64,000 nucleotides of DNA from Comamonas halotolerans (GTDB lineage Bacteria; Pseudomonadota; Gammaproteobacteria; Burkholderiales; Burkholderiaceae_C), in contig NZ_JASAUZ010000034.1 of assembly GCF_030162935.1 (NCBI RefSeq), forward strand, positions 62,001 to 126,000, read 5' to 3'. Both the position numbers and the translations under genes were made by a program. Position 1 is the first letter of the stretch; every line of letters starts with the position of its first letter. The notes beneath the pieces were generated by a model. The model saw only the letters and a program-made list of their open reading frames with translations. It made no database searches and was not told the DNA's origin. This document shows, piece after piece, positions 28,447 to 36,955 of this stretch.

Positions 28447-29670
28447 ATGCAAGAGAAGATTCAACCCGAGCTGGGAGTGCAGGCTGGAGCCTTGAAGGGC
28501 GTGCGGATTGTGGAGATGGGGCAACTGATTGCAGGCCCTTTCGCAGGCAAGACATTGGGTGAATTTGGGGCCGAGGTCATCAAGATTGAGGCACCAGGCG
28601 CAGGTGATCCGCTACGCAACTGGCGGCTGCTCAAAGAAGGAACCTCCGTTTGGTGGCAGGTTCAGTCGCGCAACAAAAAATCGGTGGCACTGGATTTGCG
28701 CCAGCCTCAAGGTCAGGACTTGGCGCGCCAGTTGCTCAAGGAAGCCGATGTGCTGATTGAGAACTTTCGCCCCGGCACCCTGGAAGGCTGGGGCATGTCG
28801 CCCGAGGAGCTGCATGCGCTGAACCCGGGGCTGGTCATTCTGCGTATCTCGGGCTATGGTCAAACGGGGCCGTATCGTGATCTACCGGGTTTTGGTGTGG
28901 TTGGTGAAGCCATGGGGGGGTTGCGTCACCTGACGGGAGAGCCTGGGCGCGTACCGGTGCGTGTAGGGGTTTCAATTGGTGATACTTTGGCAGCTCTGCA
29001 TGGCACGATTGGCGTGCTGACGGCGCTGTACCACCGCAAAGTCAACGGTGGTCAGGGGCAGGTGATCGACGTGGCCTTGCATGAAGCGGTGTTCAACGTC
29101 ATGGAAAGTCTGATTCCTGAATACAGTGCCTTTGGCGCAGTACGTGAAGCGGCTGGCAGTGCGTTGCCGGGAATTGCGCCGTCGAATGCCTACCCTTGCT
29201 CCGATGGCTGGGTTTTGGTCGCGGGCAACGGGGACAGCATTTTCAAGCGCCTGATGAGCACTATCGGGCGCGAAGACCTGGGCTCAGCACCTGACTTGGC
29301 CAACAACGCCGGTCGTGTGGCGCGGGTACAGGAGATTGATGCGGCTATTGCCGCGTGGACACAAGACCGCAGCATTGATGCAGTGCTGCAAGCGCTGGGA
29401 GAAGCTCGTGTGCCCGCAGGGCGGGTCTATACCGCCAAAGATATTTGCGAGGATCCGCACTACCGTGCCCGCGACATGATCTTGCAGCAATCCACCCGTG
29501 ATGGTTACAGCGTTGAAGTGCCAGGTATTGTGCCCAAGCTGTCTGGCACACCGGGCACGATTCGCAGCAGCGCGCCCAAGCTGGGTGATGACACCGATGC
29601 GGTGCTCGCAGGCATGGGTTTGAGTGCACAGCAGATTGCTCAGTTGCGAGAGCAAGGAGTGATCCAATGA
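28447..29670 (+). CDS. CaiB/BaiF family (class III) CoA-transferase
   Basis: A 407-residue enzyme that moves CoA between carboxylic acids. It has the family N-terminus VRIVEMGQLIAGPFAGKTLGEFGA (given in part: MGQLIAGPFAGKTLG, near residues 24-38), EAPGAGDPLR, VALDLRQPQGQDL, and the catalytic Asp likely in GVSIGDTLAALHG near residue 180. ATG 28447 (MQEKIQPELG) follows GTGAAG; an in-frame start at 28402 is possible. It overlaps the next gene by 4 bases (ATGA), so the two are translationally coupled. With an HMG-CoA-lyase homologue and a Bug binding protein it suggests a CoA-linked pathway for a branched dicarboxylic acid. Confidence 0.95.
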   Translation: MQEKIQPELGVQAGALKGVRIVEMGQLIAGPFAGKTLGEFGAEVIKIEAPGAGDPLRNWRLLKEGTSVWWQVQSRNKKSVALDLRQPQGQDLARQLLKEADVLIENFRPGTLEGWGMSPEELHALNPGLVILRISGYGQTGPYRDLPGFGVVGEAMGGLRHLTGEPGRVPVRVGVSIGDTLAALHGTIGVLTALYHRKVNGGQGQVIDVALHEAVFNVMESLIPEYSAFGAVREAAGSALPGIAPSNAYPCSDGWVLVAGNGDSIFKRLMSTIGREDLGSAPDLANNAGRVARVQEIDAAIAAWTQDRSIDAVLQALGEARVPAGRVYTAKDICEDPHYRARDMILQQSTRDGYSVEVPGIVPKLSGTPGTIRSSAPKLGDDTDAVLAGMGLSAQQIAQLREQGVIQ

Positions 29671-30656
29671 GTACGCTATCTGTGTGGCAGGGTGCAGGTC
29701 GCCGTATTTACATTCAGGAAGTCGGGCCACGCGATGGCTTGCAGATGGAGCAGGCTTTTGTACCGACGGCACAGAAAATTGCCATGGTGAATGCGCTGTC
29801 GGCAGCCGGCATGGCCAAGGTGGAAGTGACGGCATTTGTCTCGCCGTCAGCCATTCCGGCGCTGGCCGATGCGCAGGATGTGCTCAAAGGCATTGAGCGG
29901 CCTGCCGGCACGGTGATGACATGCCTGGTGCCCAATGTGAAGGGAGCGCAGCGGGCAATGGAGGCGGGAGCTGATGAGCTCAATCTCGTCATGTCCGTGA
30001 GCGAGACGCACAACCTGTGCAATCTGCGCATGTTGCGTGAGCAGTCTTTTGCTGGGTTGCAGGACGTGATTGCGGTGGCGCAGCAAGGCTGCGTGGCGGT
30101 GAATGTGTCCTTGTCGTGCAGCTTTGGCTGCCCGATGGAGGGCGAGGTGCCTGTTGATGAAGTGTTTGCCTGGGTGCAGCGCTTTGTCGATATGGGCGTG
30201 CAGGGCATTACCTTGTGCGACACCACGGGCATGGCCCATCCTGCGCAGGTACACACCATGGTCAGTGCGTTCAGGGCGCGTTGGCCGCAAACCGTGCTGA
30301 CCTTGCACTTTCACGATACCCGGGCCATGGCGCTGCCGAATGTGTTGGCGGCCATTGCGGCGGGAGCAGACCGATTTGACGCATCGGTTGGCGGGATGGG
30401 CGGTTGCCCATATGCGCCTGGGGCCAGTGGCAATGCCTGTACCGAGGAACTGGTGCATGCCCTGCAACTCATGGGCTATGACACTGGCGTTGATCTGGCT
30501 GCGCTGACGCGGGTGGCTGCTGATCTGCCACGCTGGATCGGCCATGACATTCCCAGTGCCATCGTCAAGGCCGGCCCTGTGTCGCAATTGCATCCGGCGC
30601 CCACCTCATTGCCAGGAATTCGCGCACGTGCGCAGGAACGTTTGCAGGCTGCGTAA
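29667..30656 (+). CDS. Hydroxymethylglutaryl-CoA lyase-type aldol lyase
   Basis: A 329-residue TIM-barrel enzyme of the HMGL-like family. It splits a 3-hydroxy-3-methyl acyl-CoA into acetyl-CoA (or a relative) and an oxo acid. Conserved parts are EVGPRDGLQMEQAFVPT (residues 18-34), the SLSCSFGCPMEGEVP motif with the metal-near Cys (near 150), LCDTTGMAHP, LHFHDTRAMALPNVLAA with the HxH metal site, and the GGMGGCPYAPGASGN loop carrying the active-site Cys (near 248). Overlap with the CoA-transferase gene implies sequential reactions: activation of the acid, then cleavage. Substrate could be 3-hydroxy-3-methylglutarate or citramalate type; unproven. Confidence 0.94.
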   Translation: MSTLSVWQGAGRRIYIQEVGPRDGLQMEQAFVPTAQKIAMVNALSAAGMAKVEVTAFVSPSAIPALADAQDVLKGIERPAGTVMTCLVPNVKGAQRAMEAGADELNLVMSVSETHNLCNLRMLREQSFAGLQDVIAVAQQGCVAVNVSLSCSFGCPMEGEVPVDEVFAWVQRFVDMGVQGITLCDTTGMAHPAQVHTMVSAFRARWPQTVLTLHFHDTRAMALPNVLAAIAAGADRFDASVGGMGGCPYAPGASGNACTEELVHALQLMGYDTGVDLAALTRVAADLPRWIGHDIPSAIVKAGPVSQLHPAPTSLPGIRARAQERLQAA

Positions 30657-30720
30657 CGGGGGCAGCAAACCTGTATCGCTAGGGCATTGGCCCATGACAA
30701 AAATCCAAGGAGAAACAATC

Positions 30721-31701
30721 ATGAACATGAACCGCAAACAATTTGGCCGTGTTGCGCTGGCTGCAGGTCTGGCACTGAGTGGCTGGAACGTTGTGGCCGC
30801 CAAGGACAACTACCCCAGCAAACCCATCAATATGGTGGTGCCTGCGTCAGCTGGAGGTACCACCGACCTGGCTGCCCGCATGACAGCGCAAGCCCTGGGG
30901 CCAGTTCTGGGACAGACCATCGTGGTAGAGAACAAAGGCGGTGGTAACGGCAATATTGCCGCAGCCCAGGCCAAGCGTGCGGAAGCTGATGGCTACAACC
31001 TGCTCATGCAGTATTCGGGCTTCCATGTGATCTCCCCTCACCTGGGCAAGAGCAGTTGGGCGCTGTCTGATTTTGTGCCTGTAGCGAATGTCTTGTCCGC
31101 GCCGCAAATTGTGGTGGTGCGCGGTGATTTGCCGGTCAACACCATGCAGGAGCTGGTGGCGTATGCCAAGGCCAATCCAATGAAGCTCAACTACGCCTCA
31201 TCGGGAAACGGCTCCTTGCAGCATGTCACGGGCGTGCAGCTCGAACAGGCAGCAGGCATTCAGATGGTGCACGTGCCCTACAAGGGAACGGGTCCTGCGT
31301 TGCAGGACTTACTGGGTGGGCAGGTGGACCTGACATTCGGAACGGCTCCGCCCTTCATGGCACACATTCAGGCAGGCAAGCTCAAGGTGCTGGCCGTGAC
31401 TGGCAAAGAGCGTCTGCCTAGCTTGAGCAAGGTGCCAACTACTGCCGAGACGGGGCTGCCTGCAGTCAATGCGACATCATGGTTTGCCTTGTTTGCTCCG
31501 GCGAAAACGCCACAAGATATTGTGAGCAAGCTGGAGGCAGACGTGCGCAACATGCTCAGTGATCCTGCCTTCCAGAAGAAGGCGCTGGATCAAGGTGCAA
31601 CGGCTGACTTCAAGGACAGCAAGGCTTTGGGGGCAATGGTCAGGCAGGACTGGGAAATGTGGGCCAAGGTGGTCAAGGAGGCCAACATTCAGGCTGATTG
31701 A
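30721..31701 (+). CDS. Bug-family (TctC-like) substrate-binding protein
   Basis: A 326-residue exported binding protein. The signal (RKQFGRVALAAGLALSGWNVVAAK) is followed by the Bug pattern YPSKPINMVVPASAGGTTDL, VVENKGGGNGNIAAAQ and VPYKGTGPALQDLLGGQVDL. ATG 30721 follows AAGGAGAAACAATC, a strong ribosome site. It is 64 bases after the lyase gene and is probably the third gene of the LysR-controlled operon, presumably binding the acid that the two enzymes degrade. A membrane partner is not adjacent. A terminator follows. Confidence 0.94.
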   Translation: MNMNRKQFGRVALAAGLALSGWNVVAAKDNYPSKPINMVVPASAGGTTDLAARMTAQALGPVLGQTIVVENKGGGNGNIAAAQAKRAEADGYNLLMQYSGFHVISPHLGKSSWALSDFVPVANVLSAPQIVVVRGDLPVNTMQELVAYAKANPMKLNYASSGNGSLQHVTGVQLEQAAGIQMVHVPYKGTGPALQDLLGGQVDLTFGTAPPFMAHIQAGKLKVLAVTGKERLPSLSKVPTTAETGLPAVNATSWFALFAPAKTPQDIVSKLEADVRNMLSDPAFQKKALDQGATADFKDSKALGAMVRQDWEMWAKVVKEANIQAD

Positions 31702-31721
31702 GTGATCGCTATCCTGCAAAG

Positions 31722-31748
31722 AAAAAGGCACCGCAAGGTGCCTTTTTT
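31722..31748 (+). terminator. Rho-independent terminator after Bug gene
   Basis: AAAAAGGCACC - GCAA - GGTGCCTTTTTT, 20 bases after the stop. It ends the CoA-transferase operon. Confidence 0.95.
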
Positions 31749-31874
31749 GATGCCAAAGAGTCGCAGCCTAGGAGCCGCTATCTCGGAGCAAGTCGCACAC
31801 CGCTCAGCAAATCTAAGATTTGTATGTGTTGCAGGTGGAATCAGCGACCTAACGAGGGTCGCCTTAACAGGGGC

Positions 31875-33113
31875 TTAATGCAGCTCTTTGCCTTTGAGCT
31901 CTGGAATCAGGAAGGCGGTGGCAATCATGTCAATCACATAAATGGCGGCCAACAAGGCAATGGCCATCTGGAAACCGTAGCTCATCGCCACGGCACCGAC
32001 CACTACGGGGCCAAAACCACCGATACCGCGGCCAATGTTGAACAGCACATTCTGCGCGGTAGCGCGTGCCTCGGTAGGGTAGGCCTCGCTCATCACAGCA
32101 CCGTAGCCGCCCATCATGCCGTTGACAAACATGCCCAGGACAGCTCCAGCCCAGAGCATGGCTGTCGGATCGGACAGCTGTGAGTAAGTGATTACCATGA
32201 TGACCGACCCCAGCTGGAACAGCAGAAAGCTGGGTTTGCGTCCGATGCGGTCAGCAAGCTGCCCAAAGATCCAGATGCCGGCCATCATGCCGACGATGGT
32301 GACTGCAGTCCACATGGACGATTTGGTCAGGCTGAATCCCAGTTGCTTGGACAGGAAGCTGGGCATCCAGATCATGATGCCGTAGTAGCCGAAGTTCTGC
32401 ACGGACGTCAGAACAATGACTCCCAGACTGACCTTGGCCGTGGCCTTGTCTTTGACCAGCAGCTTGAAGGCTTTCAGGCGTGACGCTTTTGTCTCTTTGG
32501 GTTTGCGGACAAAAACTTGGGGCTCGTGGATTTTGTTGCGGATCACCCAGGCCACCAATGCTGGAATCACACCCACCAGGAACATGCCACGCCAGCCAAT
32601 GACGGGCAGTAATAGAGGGGTCAGCAACGCTGCAGCCAGCACGCCAACTTGCCAACCCAGGGCTACATAGGAGGAGACACGGGCGCGGTGCCTTGCTGGC
32701 CATGCTTCAGCCGCCAGTGCCATGCCGATACCAAATTCACCACCGAGTCCAATGCCGGCGATGGTACGGTAGATCAGCAGGTCCCAATAGCCGGTAGCGA
32801 AGGCGCACAAACCAGTGAACACGGCAAACAGTACGATGGTCCAAGTCAGCACACGAATGCGGCCATAGCGGTCAGAAAGGGCACCAAACACAATGCCACC
32901 GAAGACGGCGCCAATCAGCGTCCAGGTCACAAGTGAACCAGCCTGTCCGGGTGTGAGATTCAGATCTGCGGAGATGGCGCTGAGCATGAAGCCCAGGATC
33001 AGCAGGTCGAAGCCGTCCATGGCATAGCCGACAGCGGATCCGATCAAGGCTTTCCAGCTGTAGCCGTTGACTTCAGTAGGCTGCCCAGCAGGCGAAGAGG
33101 GGGAAATGGTCAT
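31875..33113 (-). CDS. MFS transporter, aromatic/organic acid:H+ symporter type
   Basis: A 412-residue, 12-helix major facilitator protein. The motif GALSDRYGRIRVL (between TM2 and TM3, near residue 80) and its repeat GQLADRIGRKPSFL in the second half mark the MFS; GYAMDGFDLLILGFMLSAI at residues 29-47 with its DGFD is typical of the AAHS acid-symporter group. Start ATG 33113 (MTISPSSPAG); upstream in-frame codons to 33329 are not homologous. It is convergent with the CoA-transferase operon, so linked use of an organic acid is plausible but not shown. Confidence 0.93.
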   Translation of the reverse strand: MTISPSSPAGQPTEVNGYSWKALIGSAVGYAMDGFDLLILGFMLSAISADLNLTPGQAGSLVTWTLIGAVFGGIVFGALSDRYGRIRVLTWTIVLFAVFTGLCAFATGYWDLLIYRTIAGIGLGGEFGIGMALAAEAWPARHRARVSSYVALGWQVGVLAAALLTPLLLPVIGWRGMFLVGVIPALVAWVIRNKIHEPQVFVRKPKETKASRLKAFKLLVKDKATAKVSLGVIVLTSVQNFGYYGIMIWMPSFLSKQLGFSLTKSSMWTAVTIVGMMAGIWIFGQLADRIGRKPSFLLFQLGSVIMVITYSQLSDPTAMLWAGAVLGMFVNGMMGGYGAVMSEAYPTEARATAQNVLFNIGRGIGGFGPVVVGAVAMSYGFQMAIALLAAIYVIDMIATAFLIPELKGKELH

Positions 33114-33576
33114 GGCTGTTGTTGTCCTTGTTTTTGATAGTGCACCGTAGGGTGCTCCCACAAAAAGCAAATACCCCAAGGTGCAAAGACCTCGGGGCCA
33201 AGAACTCAGCCACGTAGTGCAGGCGATGACGTTGTCTGCCCGCGCTAAAAAGCCTGCAAGAATGTGCAGGCCGTAGATTCGGAGCGTGATTCTATGCAGG
33301 CCTGCGACAGGAGCGCAGCAAGACTTCAATCAACCTTGTACGGTGCCAGCCAATCCATGTCTCTCCAAGCGCAAATGTTTGTTTTATGCGATTCGCGTTC
33401 AGATTGTTGGATGGCTTCTGCATGAATGTGCTTGATCAGGCTCGCAAATAAACACTAAAAAAACAAGTTTGTCATCAAATTGCCTGCATGGGACAAGCAA
33501 GCTCTAGCAAAATGTGCAGTTTGTCAAAAATGGTTGCCACGCCACCGGCGATGTAGCCTTGTTTATGAAGATAGGT
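33114..33576. other. Divergent promoter region with GC-palindromes (MFS / H-NS)
   Basis: This non-coding stretch holds TGCAGGCC twice (33265-33272 and 33295-33302), CCTGCA...TGCAGG arms at 33253-33270 and the palindrome GCAGGCCTGC at 33296-33305. A CCCCAAGGT / ACCTCGGGG imperfect hairpin lies at 33173-33198. These may be operators for the transporter or H-NS gene. AT-rich DNA (33420-33480) just before the H-NS start may hold its promoter. No gene is supported. Confidence 0.4.
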
Positions 33577-33915
33577 ATGTCCCAATACGAAGAACTCTTG
33601 GCGCGCAAGCGCGAGCTGGATAAAACCATTGAGCAAGCACGGCGCACGGAAAGTGCCGCTGCACTGAAGACCATCCATGAACTGATTGCGACTTTCGGCT
33701 TTACGGCACAACAAGTCTTTCCTTTCCAGCCTCAGGAGAAGAAAAAAGTACAGGCCAAGTACTATGACGCTGCGACAGGAAAGTCATGGACTGGCCGCGG
33801 CAAAATGCCGAAATGGCTGGAAGGCAAGGATCTCTCGGACTACGAAATTCCAGCCCCCAAAGTAGTGGAGTACAGCCGTCCCATCGACAGCAATAATCCA
33901 TTCCCCATTCAATAA
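33577..33915 (+). CDS. H-NS-family nucleoid-associated protein
   Basis: A 112-residue DNA-binding nucleoid protein. The N-terminal dimerisation helix (MSQYEELLARKRELDKTIEQ) and C-terminal DNA-binding core TGKSWTGRGKMPKWLEG (near residues 72-88) are the H-NS/BpH3-type pattern, with the TGRGKMPKW loop contacting the minor groove. A middle segment, GFTAQQVFPFQPQEKKK, is a linker. ATG 33577 is chosen because homology begins with MSQYEELLARK; the in-frame ATG 33514 adds unlike residues. It may silence AT-rich DNA such as the patches in this window. Confidence 0.94.
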   Translation: MSQYEELLARKRELDKTIEQARRTESAAALKTIHELIATFGFTAQQVFPFQPQEKKKVQAKYYDAATGKSWTGRGKMPKWLEGKDLSDYEIPAPKVVEYSRPIDSNNPFPIQ

Positions 33916-33963
33916 GAAAAAGCCCGGAAGCCTGTCGCGAAGACATTCAACCGGGCTTTTTCT
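33915..33963. terminator. Bidirectional terminator, H-NS gene / hemH
   Basis: 13-base inverted repeat (AGAAAAAGCCCGG / CCGGGCTTTTTCT) with a 23-base loop between convergent genes. It starts at the H-NS stop codon. Confidence 0.88.
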
Positions 33964-33978
33964 CCTTGTGACGAGGCT

Positions 33979-35031
33979 TTATGCTTGCACGGGCCAGCCC
34001 TGCATATGCTGCTGCGTAATGTCTCGTAGTGCCGTAATCCAAGCGTTATGGTCGTTCAGGCAGGGAATGAAGTTGTAGGTCTTGCCACCGGCATGTATAA
34101 AAGCTTCACGGGCTTCCTGGTTGATCTCTTCCAGCGTTTCAATGCAGTCGCTGGTAAAGCCTGGGCACATGATGTCCACACTCTCCAGACCTTGTTGCGC
34201 CATTTTCACCAATGTTGGCTCGGTGTAGGGCTCCAGCCACTTGGCTTTGCCAAAGCGCGACTGGAAGGTCAGCACATACTGATCGTCGCTCAGGCCTAAG
34301 CGATGTGCCAGCAAACGCCCCGTGGTGATGCATTCGTCGCGGTAGGGGTCGCCTAGTTCATAAGTGCGTAGAGGCACGCCATGAAAGCTCAAGAACAGCT
34401 TTTGAGCACGTCCATTTTCGCGCCAGTGCTTTTCCACGGTTTGTGCCAAGGCATCGATATAACCCTTGTGGTCGTGGTAACGCTGCACAAAACGTAGCTC
34501 AGGAATATGCCTCTGGGTTTGTGCCCAGGCGTAGACGGCATCACACACGCTGGCCGTGGTGGTGCCGGAATACTGCGGATACAGCGGCACGATCAAGATG
34601 CGTGTCGCGCCTTGCGCTTTGAGTGCATCAAGCTGCGACGCTATGGAGGGGTTGCCGTAGCGCATGGCATGGCTTACCAGCACGTTAGCGCCTGCGTCAC
34701 CCAGCCAGCCACGCAGCAAAGTGGCTTGGCGCTCCGTGAAATACATCAAAGGTGAGCCTTGGGCTCCGCCCTGATCCCATACGGTGGCGTACTTGGCAGC
34801 CGAAGCTTTGGGGCGGGTGCGCAGGATGATTCCGTGCAAAATGGGCCACCATGCCAGCTTGGGGATTTCCACCACACGGTCATCTGCCAGAAATTGCGCC
34901 AGGTAGCGGCGCACGGCAGAGGGCGTGGCGGCGTCGGGGGTACCCAGATTGCACAGCAAAACACCGGTGCGTTCGGGTTGACCTGCGGGAAGCTTGGGTT
35001 CGGGAGCAAAGCGAGACAGCATGTCTGCCAT
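33979..35031 (-). CDS. hemH: Ferrochelatase
   Basis: HemH inserts Fe2+ into protoporphyrin IX, the last step of protoheme synthesis. The 350-residue protein has GVLLCNLGTPDA (residues 23-34), LFLSFHGVPLRTYELGDPY with the catalytic His near residue 211 and the conserved PGFTSDCIETLEEINQEAREA region near 287-307, which holds the metal-transfer Glu. ATG 35031 (MADMLSRF) is the best start, with a weak ribosome site. The adjacent HAD gene is divergent, 70 bases away. Confidence 0.97.
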   Translation of the reverse strand: MADMLSRFAPEPKLPAGQPERTGVLLCNLGTPDAATPSAVRRYLAQFLADDRVVEIPKLAWWPILHGIILRTRPKASAAKYATVWDQGGAQGSPLMYFTERQATLLRGWLGDAGANVLVSHAMRYGNPSIASQLDALKAQGATRILIVPLYPQYSGTTTASVCDAVYAWAQTQRHIPELRFVQRYHDHKGYIDALAQTVEKHWRENGRAQKLFLSFHGVPLRTYELGDPYRDECITTGRLLAHRLGLSDDQYVLTFQSRFGKAKWLEPYTEPTLVKMAQQGLESVDIMCPGFTSDCIETLEEINQEAREAFIHAGGKTYNFIPCLNDHNAWITALRDITQQHMQGWPVQA

Positions 35032-35101
35032 TGTGACAAAAGCTGGCCGTCATACCGAAGAGCACAACTGCGTCCTTAGTCCATTTCAGTATTCTTGATT
35101 C

Positions 35102-35800
35102 ATGCTTGACTCATCTCAAATTCGTGCCATTACCCTTGATCTTGATGACACCTTATGGCCGATCTGGCCAACGATTCGCCGGGCCGAAGAAGTTTTGCTG
35201 CTATGGTTAAAAGAGCATGCGGCGCGGACTGCACAAGTTTTTTCGTCCGCAGAGGCCTTGCGATCCATTCGACTGCAAGTTGAGCTTGAGCGTCCAGACC
35301 TGCACGGTGATTTAAGCGGGTTGCGTAAGGCGTCGATTGCGCTGGCACTGCGACAAGCAGGTGATGATGAGAATTTGGCTATCCCTGCGTTTGAGATATT
35401 TTTTGCCGAACGACAGCGTGTTCAACTTTTTGACGATGCTTTGACGGCGCTGGAATTTCTGTCACAGCGCTGGCCGGTAGTTGCCGTGACCAATGGCAAT
35501 GCAGATGTGCACCGCGTGGGCATCGGCGAATATTTCCAAGATAGTTTCAATGTGACGCGCACGGGCTTTGCCAAGCCGGATGCACGCATGTTCCATTGCG
35601 TCGCACAGGCCTTGCAGTTGCCGCCTTCGGCCATTCTGCACGTAGGAGACGATGCCAAGATGGATGCGGCGGGTGCGAGGAATGCGGGTATGCACGCTGT
35701 TTGGCTCAACCGCAGTGGCTTAGATTGGCCTTTAGACGATCAGCATCCCCCCGCTACGGTTGTCAGCTTGTTGGAGCTGTGTGAGATCTTGGCCGACTGA
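35102..35800 (+). CDS. HAD-superfamily hydrolase (subfamily IA)
   Basis: A 232-residue phosphatase-like protein. Motif I is LDLDDTLWPIWPT (Asp nucleophile near residue 13), motif II VAVTNGNADVHR near 130, motif III the Lys in GFAKPDARMF near 155, motif IV HVGDDAKMDAAGARNAG near 181. The helical cap lies between motifs I and II. Substrate is not readable, but many relatives act on phosphoglycolate or nucleotides. The ATG at 35102 lies about 70 bases from the divergent hemH start; a separate small membrane gene follows after 36 bases. Confidence 0.94.
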   Translation: MLDSSQIRAITLDLDDTLWPIWPTIRRAEEVLLLWLKEHAARTAQVFSSAEALRSIRLQVELERPDLHGDLSGLRKASIALALRQAGDDENLAIPAFEIFFAERQRVQLFDDALTALEFLSQRWPVVAVTNGNADVHRVGIGEYFQDSFNVTRTGFAKPDARMFHCVAQALQLPPSAILHVGDDAKMDAAGARNAGMHAVWLNRSGLDWPLDDQHPPATVVSLLELCEILAD

Positions 35801-35836
35801 CTGAGTCACTGCTCTATGGGGGTAAGGAGACCGTGT

Positions 35837-36667
35837 ATGCCGCAGACTTTGTTGCGTTCCCCTCGGCTTGATTTGCCAATGCCCCAGCGCGTTGAGTTGC
35901 TACAGCCTTTGTCTTGGCTTGCTTTGGCTTGGCGCGATATCTGCCGTGCTCCGTGGCTGAGTTTGGCGCACGGGCTTGCGCTGGCTCTGTTTGGTGCGCT
36001 GATCCTGCTGGTAGGGCACAATCGCTTTTGGTTGATGGCAGGCGCACTTTCCGGTTTTCTGGTGATTGGGCCAGCTGTCGCCACTAGCTTGTACGCTATC
36101 AGCCGGGCCCTGGAGCGTGGTGAAGCGGCGGATTTCGGGCTGGTGCGACGTACCTGGACGTATTGGCAACGTGGCAGCAGCAAGCGCAGCAATGACTACT
36201 GGTGTCTGGTGCAGTTTGGCCTTTTGCTGGCTATCTCGGCAACAGGCTGGGTGGTGGTTTCTGCATCGCTCATCACGTTGTTTTCTCCGGTGCGTATTGC
36301 GTCGCCCATGGACTTTGTACAGCATGTCATGCTGGCTTCGGACAGCACATTGTTTTACGCATGGCTGAGTTTGGGGAGTTTTCTGGCGGCCCCTATTTTT
36401 GCGTCCAGTGTGATTTCCATGCCTTTTTTGCTGGATCGCAAAGTCTCGTTGCCTCAGGCCGTTTGCACTAGCTGGTTGGTGATTTTGCAAAACCCTATCG
36501 CTATGGCGTTGTGGGCGGCGCTGATTGTGATTTTTACATTGTTGGGCTTGGCTTCGTTATTGCTGGGTCTGGTGTTTGTGATGCCCATGCTGGGTCATGC
36601 CAGTTGGCACGCCTACCGTGATTTGGTGGATGCATCGGACTTTGCGCTGCGGGAGGCAGCGCCGTAG
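35837..36667 (+). CDS. DUF2189 integral membrane protein
   Basis: A 276-residue membrane protein with about five to six helices. It shows family features: an N-terminal LAWRDICRAPWLSLAHGLAL segment near residues 30-50, the GFLVIGPAVATSLYAISRALERG block near 76-98 and a FLVI/GHASWHAYRDLVD C-terminus. DUF2189 proteins are often annotated as cytochrome c oxidase-linked, without clear function. ATG 35837 has AAGGAG 9 bases upstream and decides the start. It is 36 bases after the HAD gene, possibly co-transcribed. Confidence 0.88.
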   Translation: MPQTLLRSPRLDLPMPQRVELLQPLSWLALAWRDICRAPWLSLAHGLALALFGALILLVGHNRFWLMAGALSGFLVIGPAVATSLYAISRALERGEAADFGLVRRTWTYWQRGSSKRSNDYWCLVQFGLLLAISATGWVVVSASLITLFSPVRIASPMDFVQHVMLASDSTLFYAWLSLGSFLAAPIFASSVISMPFLLDRKVSLPQAVCTSWLVILQNPIAMALWAALIVIFTLLGLASLLLGLVFVMPMLGHASWHAYRDLVDASDFALREAAP

Positions 36668-36698
36668 CACAAGCTCCGTGGTTTCTAGGACACGTGTC

Positions 36699-36911
36699 GT
36701 GATCTTTGGTTATACAGAAGAACAAATCTCGCAATTTTTTATGACCTACGGTGTGGGGGCATTCATCCTCTTCATGCTGTTCATCATTGGTCATTTGGCA
36801 TGGGAGTCCAAAGCAGGAAAGTTCGGCACTTTTGTGCTGTTCCTGGGCTTGGCTGTGGGCTTTATCGGCTTTGTGGCCAAGGCCGTGATTCAGTGGTATC
36901 TGGAAATCTGA
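36699..36911 (+). CDS. DUF2788 small membrane protein
   Basis: A 70-residue protein with two membrane helices (about residues 16-32, GVGAFILFMLFIIGHLA, and 44-62, GTFVLFLGLAVGFIGFVA) and the conserved FGYTEEQISQF start. It is a close match in plan to DUF2788, a widespread proteobacterial family of unknown role. The start is GTG 36699; no ATG fits without internal loss of the FGYTEEQ motif. It lies 31 bases after the DUF2189 gene and is convergent with hpnE. Confidence 0.85.
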   Translation: MIFGYTEEQISQFFMTYGVGAFILFMLFIIGHLAWESKAGKFGTFVLFLGLAVGFIGFVAKAVIQWYLEI

Positions 36912-36955
36912 ATCTGCCCGGTCAAGCCGGGCAAGAGGCTTGCTTGGTGGTTGTA

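Noticed and set aside
33173-33198. The CCCCAAGGT/ACCTCGGGG hairpin as a riboswitch
   Set aside because: It is a single imperfect stem without a conserved aptamer-like structure or downstream expression platform.
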